Of a stretch of 19,135 nt of DNA, positions 14,824 to 19,135 are shown one piece after another. The notes beneath the pieces were generated by a model. The model had not been told where the DNA came from. It did no database searches and saw only the letters and a program-made list of their open reading frames with translations. The DNA is taken from assembly GCA_041598875.1 (NCBI GenBank), contig JBFHXP010000042.1:1-19135 (forward strand), written 5' to 3'. Within the stretch, counting starts at the first letter, position 1. Each line of letters starts with the position of its first letter. This DNA comes from JAKITW01 sp041598875 (GTDB lineage: Bacteria > Desulfobacterota > Desulfobulbia > Desulfobulbales > BM004). The translations under genes were made by a program, and so were the position numbers.

Positions 14824-15564
14824 TCACCCTAAACCATCCACCCGGGCAAGGGTCATGACCTCCACGCCAAGGGCCCCGGCGGACTTGAGCACCCTGGCGC
14901 ACTCATTAACCGTTGTCCCGGTGGTGTAGACATCATCCACCAGGAGGACGGAGCGGCCGCTGACCCTTTCCTTTTTCGTGACGGCAAAGGCGCCGCGGAT
15001 ATTTTTTCTCCTGGCAATGGCGGTCAACCCGGTCTGCGGCACCGTGTTCCGGTGCCGGAGCAGAAGGTCAACGGCGATACGCCTGCGCTGGCCCGGGAAA
15101 AATGACCGGGCCAGCAGCAGAGACTGGTTGAAGCCGCGTTCTTTCAGGCGCAGCGGATGGAGGGGGACCGGAATGATCAGGTCATGGCTGGCGTGGCTGG
15201 GGGTGGAAAAAAGAGTAAACAGGGCGGCAAATGTGGGAAGGACCGCGTAGCTGCCCGAATATTTAAGGGCGTGGATCGCCTTGACCAGCGGGCCGTGATA
15301 GAGGGCAACCGCCCGCGCCCTGTCGAAATAACGACTGGAATCGAGGCAGGTCCCGCACAGGGAGTCATCCCCGGCCTTTGAGAAATACGGCCGGCCGCAG
15401 AGGGGGCAGAGCGGTTTGCGGATAAGAACTATTTCCTCGCTGCAGGCAGAACAGAAGAGCGGCGGCTCACATCCGGCCAGAGAAACGGCGCACCCCAGGC
15501 AGTATGAGGGGAAACAGACTTCCTGTATTGCCCGAAAGAGGGGTGTGAAACCGGTTTTACCCAT
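14824..15564 (-). CDS. comF: ComF family phosphoribosyltransferase-like protein
   Basis: A 246-residue ComF/GntX-type protein. The N-terminal part has paired cysteines typical of the family's zinc-binding region: C22/C25, C38/C41, C53/C56 (CPLCGRPYF) and C70/C73 (CGTC). The middle has ALKYSGSY and IPVPLHPLRLKERGFNQS (131-148), the ComF hallmark, and the C-terminus has the PRPP-binding loop VLLVDDVYTTGTT (206-218). In Gram-positive and some Gram-negative bacteria ComF helps import transforming DNA; elsewhere its role is unclear. In-frame Met codons exist further upstream, but the ATG used has GGAGAGAGG just before it and the protein then begins as family members do. It lies between the dnaA upstream region and the divergent icd gene. 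No other competence gene is in view, so a DNA-uptake role is not supported by context. Confidence 0.9.
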   Translation of the reverse strand: MGKTGFTPLFRAIQEVCFPSYCLGCAVSLAGCEPPLFCSACSEEIVLIRKPLCPLCGRPYFSKAGDDSLCGTCLDSSRYFDRARAVALYHGPLVKAIHALKYSGSYAVLPTFAALFTLFSTPSHASHDLIIPVPLHPLRLKERGFNQSLLLARSFFPGQRRRIAVDLLLRHRNTVPQTGLTAIARRKNIRGAFAVTKKERVSGRSVLLVDDVYTTGTTVNECARVLKSAGALGVEVMTLARVDGLG

Positions 15565-15759
15565 CTGCCTCTCTCCGCTGGTATACGGATTGCCACAACT
15601 CCAGGCAAGATGCTGTTTGCAATCCCAAGGGGTATATGCTAATGATTTTCCACCTTCTGCTCCCATATGCCCGGACCCGGTCTTTTGCCTGCCCGAGGCC
15701 CAAGGATAAATAAAGTCTAAGAAAACTCTTGATATCAGCAATAAAACCAAGGAACAACC

Positions 15760-17985
15760 ATGGCAACCCAAAAAATTATTTACACCAAAATCGATGAGGC
15801 CCCGGCACTGGCAACATACTCCCTGCTTCCCATCATCAGGGCCTTTGCAAAAGGATCCGGTATTTCCGTTGAAACAATGGACATCTCTCTTGCCGGCAGA
15901 ATTATCGCCACTTTCCCGGAGAGCGTTCCCCCTGAGCTGCGGATCCCCGACTACCTGGCTGAGCTGGGCAGGCTCGTCAAACAGCCCGAGGCCAACATCA
16001 TCAAGCTGCCCAACATCAGTGCCTCGATCCCCCAGTTAATTGACGCGATCAAGGAACTGCAGGCCAAGGGGTATACAATTCCCGACTTTCCCGAGGAACC
16101 GAAAACCGAGGCGGAAAAGGCACTGCGCGCGCGTTTTGCCAAGGTCCTGGGAAGCGCGGTCAATCCGGTGCTCCGGGAAGGCAACTCCGACCGGCGGGCC
16201 GCGGCCTCGGTCAAGGAGTTCGGCCGGAAGAACCCCCATAAAATGATGAAGAAGTGGCCCGAGGGATCACGGTCCCGGGTAGCACACATGACTGCGGGCG
16301 ATTTCTATGGCAGTGAAAAATCACTGACCATTGAAGGACCCTGCGATGTCAGAATCGAGCATAGAGCGGATAACGGCGCCCTGACCCCTCTCAAAGAGGG
16401 CATTTCCCTGCAGCAGGGGGAGATCCTTGACACATCGGTAATGAATGTTCGCGCCCTGCGGGCCTTCTATGCCGAACAGATCAAGGCGGCGAAAAAGGAG
16501 GGGGTTCTCCTCTCCCTGCACCTCAAGGCGACAATGATGAAGGTCTCGGACCCGATCATGTTCGGCCACTGTGTTTCCGTTTTCTACAAAGACGTATTTG
16601 CAAAACATGGCCGGGTCATCAAGGAACTGGGGGTCAACGTCAACAACGGCCTTGCGGATCTCTACGGCCGGATCAGGAATCTGCCGGAAGAGCAGCGGGC
16701 GGAAATTGAGGCGGACATCGCCGCGCTCTATACGTCACAGTGCGAACTGGCCATGGTTGATTCGCGGAAAGGGATCACCAACCTGCATGTTCCCAACAAC
16801 GTGATCATTGATGCTTCCATGCCGGTGGTCATCCGCGACGGCGGCAGGATGTGGGGCGCTGACGACCAGCTCCACGATACCATCGCCATGGTCCCGGACC
16901 GCAGCTACGCCACCATGTATCAGGAGATCGTTCGCAACTGCCAGGAGCACGGCGCCTTTGACCCGGCAACCATGGGCAGTGTCTCCAATGTCGGCCTGAT
17001 GGCCCAGAAGGCCGAGGAGTACGGGTCCCACGACAAGACATTCGAGGCGCCTGCCAGCGGCATCATCCGGGTGGTTGACTCCTCCGGAAAAATCCTGCTT
17101 GAGCAGCCGGTTGAAGAAGGCGATATCTTCAGGTCGTGCCAGACCAAGGATGCGCCGATCCGCGACTGGGTCAAGCTGGCCGTCAACCGGGCCAGGGCCA
17201 CCGCCGCGCCGGCGATTTTCTGGCTTGATACACAACGCGGACACGATGCCGAGATTATCGCAAAGGTACAAAAATATCTGCCTGATCATGACACAACCGG
17301 GCTCGAGATCCGCATCCTGCCTCCGGTGGAGGCGATGCGCCTTTCAGTGGAGATGGTCAGAAAGGGCGAGGACGTTATTTCCGTGACCGGCAATGTTCTG
17401 CGTGACTACCTCACCGACCTCTTTCCCATTCTCGAGCTTGGCACCAGCGCGAAAATGCTTTCCATCGTGCCGCTGATGAACGGCGGCGGGCTCTTTGAAA
17501 CAGGCGCCGGCGGATCGGCCCCCAAACACGTTGAACAGTTTCTCAAAGAGGGCCATCTCCGCTGGGACTCTTTGGGCGAGTTCTGCGCCCTGGTCCCCTC
17601 CTTCGAGCACCTGGCCGCAACCCATGGCAACAGGACCGCCGCCCTTCTTGCCGAGACCCTGGATCAGGCCATCGGCAAACACCTTGAGAATGAGAAATCT
17701 CCCTCCCGCAAGGTCCATGAACTCGATACCCGGGGCAGTCATTTCTATCTTGCCCTCTACTGGGCAGAGGCCCTGGCCGGCCAGACCCGGGACCAGGGAC
17801 TGCGGGAGAAGTTTGCCCGGCTTGCCCGGGAGCTTGCCGAGAATGAAACCAGAATAGTCGATGAGTTGCGGGCCGCCCAGGGCAGCCCGGTGGACATCGG
17901 CGGCTATTACTTCCCGGACCCTGAAAAGACCGACCGGGCGATGCGGCCAAGCGCCACCTTTAATGCGCTGATTGACGCGATATAA
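15760..17985 (+). CDS. icd: NADP-dependent isocitrate dehydrogenase, monomeric type
   Basis: Oxidative decarboxylation of isocitrate to 2-oxoglutarate with NADP in the TCA cycle. At 741 residues it is the monomeric class, the same length as the Azotobacter vinelandii enzyme and unrelated in size to the 400-residue dimeric form. Recognisable blocks are KLPNISASIPQL (82-93), GSAVNPVLREGNSDRRA (131-147), which supplies isocitrate contacts, LHLKATMMKVSDPIMFGH, DGGRMWGADD, IFWLDTQRGHD and the NADP-binding-side HGNRTAALLAETLD, plus RGSHFYLALYWA near the C-terminus. The ATG has AAGGA six bases upstream. It is a single-gene unit, divergent from comF and convergent with manB; a hairpin repeat element begins four bases after its stop. 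I found no convincing promoter in the 195 bases upstream. The symbol idh is also in use for this class. Confidence 0.96.
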   Translation: MATQKIIYTKIDEAPALATYSLLPIIRAFAKGSGISVETMDISLAGRIIATFPESVPPELRIPDYLAELGRLVKQPEANIIKLPNISASIPQLIDAIKELQAKGYTIPDFPEEPKTEAEKALRARFAKVLGSAVNPVLREGNSDRRAAASVKEFGRKNPHKMMKKWPEGSRSRVAHMTAGDFYGSEKSLTIEGPCDVRIEHRADNGALTPLKEGISLQQGEILDTSVMNVRALRAFYAEQIKAAKKEGVLLSLHLKATMMKVSDPIMFGHCVSVFYKDVFAKHGRVIKELGVNVNNGLADLYGRIRNLPEEQRAEIEADIAALYTSQCELAMVDSRKGITNLHVPNNVIIDASMPVVIRDGGRMWGADDQLHDTIAMVPDRSYATMYQEIVRNCQEHGAFDPATMGSVSNVGLMAQKAEEYGSHDKTFEAPASGIIRVVDSSGKILLEQPVEEGDIFRSCQTKDAPIRDWVKLAVNRARATAAPAIFWLDTQRGHDAEIIAKVQKYLPDHDTTGLEIRILPPVEAMRLSVEMVRKGEDVISVTGNVLRDYLTDLFPILELGTSAKMLSIVPLMNGGGLFETGAGGSAPKHVEQFLKEGHLRWDSLGEFCALVPSFEHLAATHGNRTAALLAETLDQAIGKHLENEKSPSRKVHELDTRGSHFYLALYWAEALAGQTRDQGLREKFARLARELAENETRIVDELRAAQGSPVDIGGYYFPDPEKTDRAMRPSATFNALIDAI

Positions 17986-17988
17986 CCT

Positions 17989-18153
17989 TGATACTCTCGT
18001 AAAAAATCGACCACCGCACCGAGATGGCTAAGTCAAAAAGTTCGATATACAAGGCGTGGTGTTTTTGACCAGTCCCGAGACTATACATATGGTATGTCGA
18101 GGGCCTGGACAAAATCCACAACGCAGTAGATCGGACTTTTTACGACGCCATCA
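17989..18153. mobile_element. MITE-like hairpin repeat element (no coding capacity)
   Basis: An element of about 165 bases between icd and manB. Its ends form imperfect inverted repeats: TGATACTCTCGTAAAAAATCGA on the left, and on the right TCGGACTTTTTACGACGCCATCA, whose reverse complement begins TGATGGCGTCGTAAAAAGTCCGA. Inside, 18035-18072 and 18105-18141 pair over about 37 bases with few mismatches (AAAAAGTTCGATATAC against AAAAAGTCCGATCTAC, then GGCGTGGTG against TGCGTTGTG), around a 32-base loop. The CGTAAAAAGTCCGA-type sequence resembles dispersed repeats I recall from Desulfobacterota genomes. There is no transposase, and target duplications are not obvious. Confidence 0.55.
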
Positions 18154-18184
18154 GCCTTGATGAAAGCGAGCACACCGGGGCATG

Positions 18185-18213
18185 AAGACCGTCCCCCATG
18201 GCGGAGAGGTCTT
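18185..18213. repeat. Hairpin at the manB stop, possible weak bidirectional terminator
   Basis: AAGACC (18185-18190) and GGTCTT (18208-18213) pair, and inside them TCCCCC and GGCGGA pair with one mismatch. It abuts the manB stop codon and follows icd on the other strand. No clear U-tract follows on either strand, so a terminator role is uncertain. Confidence 0.3.
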
Positions 18214-19135
18214 TATGCCCTGATTTCTGCAAGCAGTTCCCGGGTTATTTTTTCCATCAGCGGCCGGTCTCCCCGGCTCTCCACATTGAGCCTCAAAACC
18301 GGCTCGGTATTTGATTTACGGATATTGAACCGATACGCCTCCGCCTCCAGGCTCAGGCCATCGGTATAGTCCAGCTCCCCGTGATCCCTATATTTTTTTT
18401 CAATGGCGCCAATCACCTGGTCCGGGTCCCGGACCGTGCTGTTGATCTCTCCGCTCACCGGATATCTTTCAATATACTCAGCGACCATGGCGGATAACCG
18501 CCGACCGGTGGCGCTGACCAGTTCACAGACCAGCAGCCAGGGAATCATCCCGGAATCGCAATAGGAAAAATCGCGAAAATAGTGGTGCGCCGACATTTCT
18601 CCGCCATACACGGCGTTTTCAGCGCGCATCCTCTCCTTGATAAAGGCGTGACCGGTCTTGCACATCACCGGTATCCCGCCGGAAGCAGTTACTATTTCCC
18701 GGGTGTTCCAGGTCAGGCGGGGGTCATGGATGATCTTTCCGCCGGGACTCTTCGCAAGAATCGCCTGGGCAAGAAGGCCGACAAGGTAATACCCTTCTAT
18801 AAAATCGCCCTGTTCGTCAAAGAAAAAACAGCGGTCAAAGTCCCCGTCCCAGGCAATACCCATGTCAGCGCCATGGGTGCGCACCGCATTGGCGGTTATC
18901 TCCCGGTTCTCCGGAAGAAGGGGGTTTGGTACCCCGTGGGGAAAAGAGCCGTCCGCTTCGTGCTGTACCTTGAAGAAGGTAAAGGGCAGTTTCTGCTCAA
19001 GGATATCAATAACCTGGCCGGCACACCCGTTGCCGGCGTTTACCACCAGTTTCAGAGGCTGCAAAACCCCGGGGTCGACATAACGGAGCAGATGCCCGAT
19101 ATAGGCTGACCGGTTATCCACGGCAGTGATGGCGC
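18213..19135 (-). CDS. manB: Phosphomannomutase (ManB/CpsG type), 5' end beyond the window
   Basis: Alpha-D-phosphohexomutase that converts mannose 6-phosphate to mannose 1-phosphate for GDP-mannose and surface-polysaccharide synthesis; relatives also act on glucose phosphates. About 307 C-terminal residues are visible and run without a stop to the right edge, so roughly the first third, including the active-site phosphoserine loop, is missing. Visible are LKLVVNAGNGCAG, the metal-binding DGDFDR (about 18831-18848), KIIHDPRLTWNT, KTGHAFIKERM, the sugar-specificity loop GGEMSAHHYF (near 18590-18605) and the C-terminal phosphate-binding KSNTEPVLRLNVES. These match E. coli CpsG/ManB closely. A GTG at 19121 is an internal Val, not a start. 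It is convergent with icd across the hairpin repeat. Confidence 0.94.
   Translation of the reverse strand, partial: AITAVDNRSAYIGHLLRYVDPGVLQPLKLVVNAGNGCAGQVIDILEQKLPFTFFKVQHEADGSFPHGVPNPLLPENREITANAVRTHGADMGIAWDGDFDRCFFFDEQGDFIEGYYLVGLLAQAILAKSPGGKIIHDPRLTWNTREIVTASGGIPVMCKTGHAFIKERMRAENAVYGGEMSAHHYFRDFSYCDSGMIPWLLVCELVSATGRRLSAMVAEYIERYPVSGEINSTVRDPDQVIGAIEKKYRDHGELDYTDGLSLEAEAYRFNIRKSNTEPVLRLNVESRGDRPLMEKITRELLAEIRA

Noticed and set aside
14669..14902. A 77-residue minus-strand frame overlapping the end of comF
   Set aside because: It overlaps comF in another frame and has no protein-family features.
17986..18212. Remnant of an insertion sequence between icd and manB
   Set aside because: No transposase fragment in any frame; only hairpin structure is present, so it is listed as a MITE-like repeat.
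19119..19121. GTG as the start of manB
   Set aside because: The frame stays open to the window edge and ManB proteins have about 150 more residues before this point, so it is an internal Val.
1..19135. CRISPR array, tRNA, toxin-antitoxin pair, defence island or phage genes
   Set aside because: Looked for on both strands; all coding space is filled by housekeeping genes and no matching repeat or cloverleaf pattern was seen.

Overview
The window is a GC-rich bacterial chromosome segment made almost entirely of housekeeping genes. Its gene set, gene order and protein styles suggest a Desulfobacterota (former Deltaproteobacteria) member, probably Desulfobulbales-like. The pointers are a DnaA whose C-terminal signature reads FNRDHSTV, a monomeric 741-residue NADP isocitrate dehydrogenase, a HemY/PPOX-type protoporphyrinogen oxidase, and a hairpin repeat resembling ones I recall from that phylum. 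This placement is inference. I see no tRNA, rRNA, CRISPR array, transposase, phage gene or defence cassette.

Layout: (1) 26-5119, minus strand, a tight operon: two-domain secreted M16 zinc protease, then rpe, then pgi. (2) 5396-6730, plus strand, mtaD, an MTA/SAH deaminase divergent from the protease. (3) 8408-6714, minus strand, three overlapping genes: a BamE-like lipoprotein, pcm, and a VTT/YqaA membrane protein whose end overlaps the end of mtaD. (4) 10444-8552, minus strand, htpG with an intrinsic terminator just before the lipoprotein gene. (5) 10742-12788, plus strand, a metallophosphoesterase and hemG four bases apart, divergent from htpG. (6) 14184-12874, minus strand, dnaA, whose terminator lies inside the end of the convergent hemG. 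(7) 14185-14823, a 639-base AT-rich non-coding stretch with DnaA-box-like 9-mers, inverted and direct repeats and a good dnaA promoter. (8) 15564-14824, minus strand, comF. (9) 15760-17985, plus strand, monomeric icd. (10) 17989-18153, a MITE-like hairpin repeat. (11) 18213 to the right edge, minus strand, manB, cut at its 5' end by the window.

The genes cover sugar-phosphate interconversion (pgi, rpe, manB), the TCA cycle (icd), haem synthesis (hemG), protein folding, repair and envelope quality control (htpG, pcm, M16 protease, lipoprotein), nucleoside salvage (mtaD) and replication initiation (dnaA). I found no clearly novel gene system. The most interesting signals are non-coding: the region upstream of dnaA, where three TWWTCAACA 9-mers occur and one sits at the centre of a perfect 9-bp inverted repeat; the htpG/phosphoesterase intergenic region, with back-to-back promoters and a perfect hairpin at the predicted htpG transcript start; and the hairpin repeat between icd and manB.
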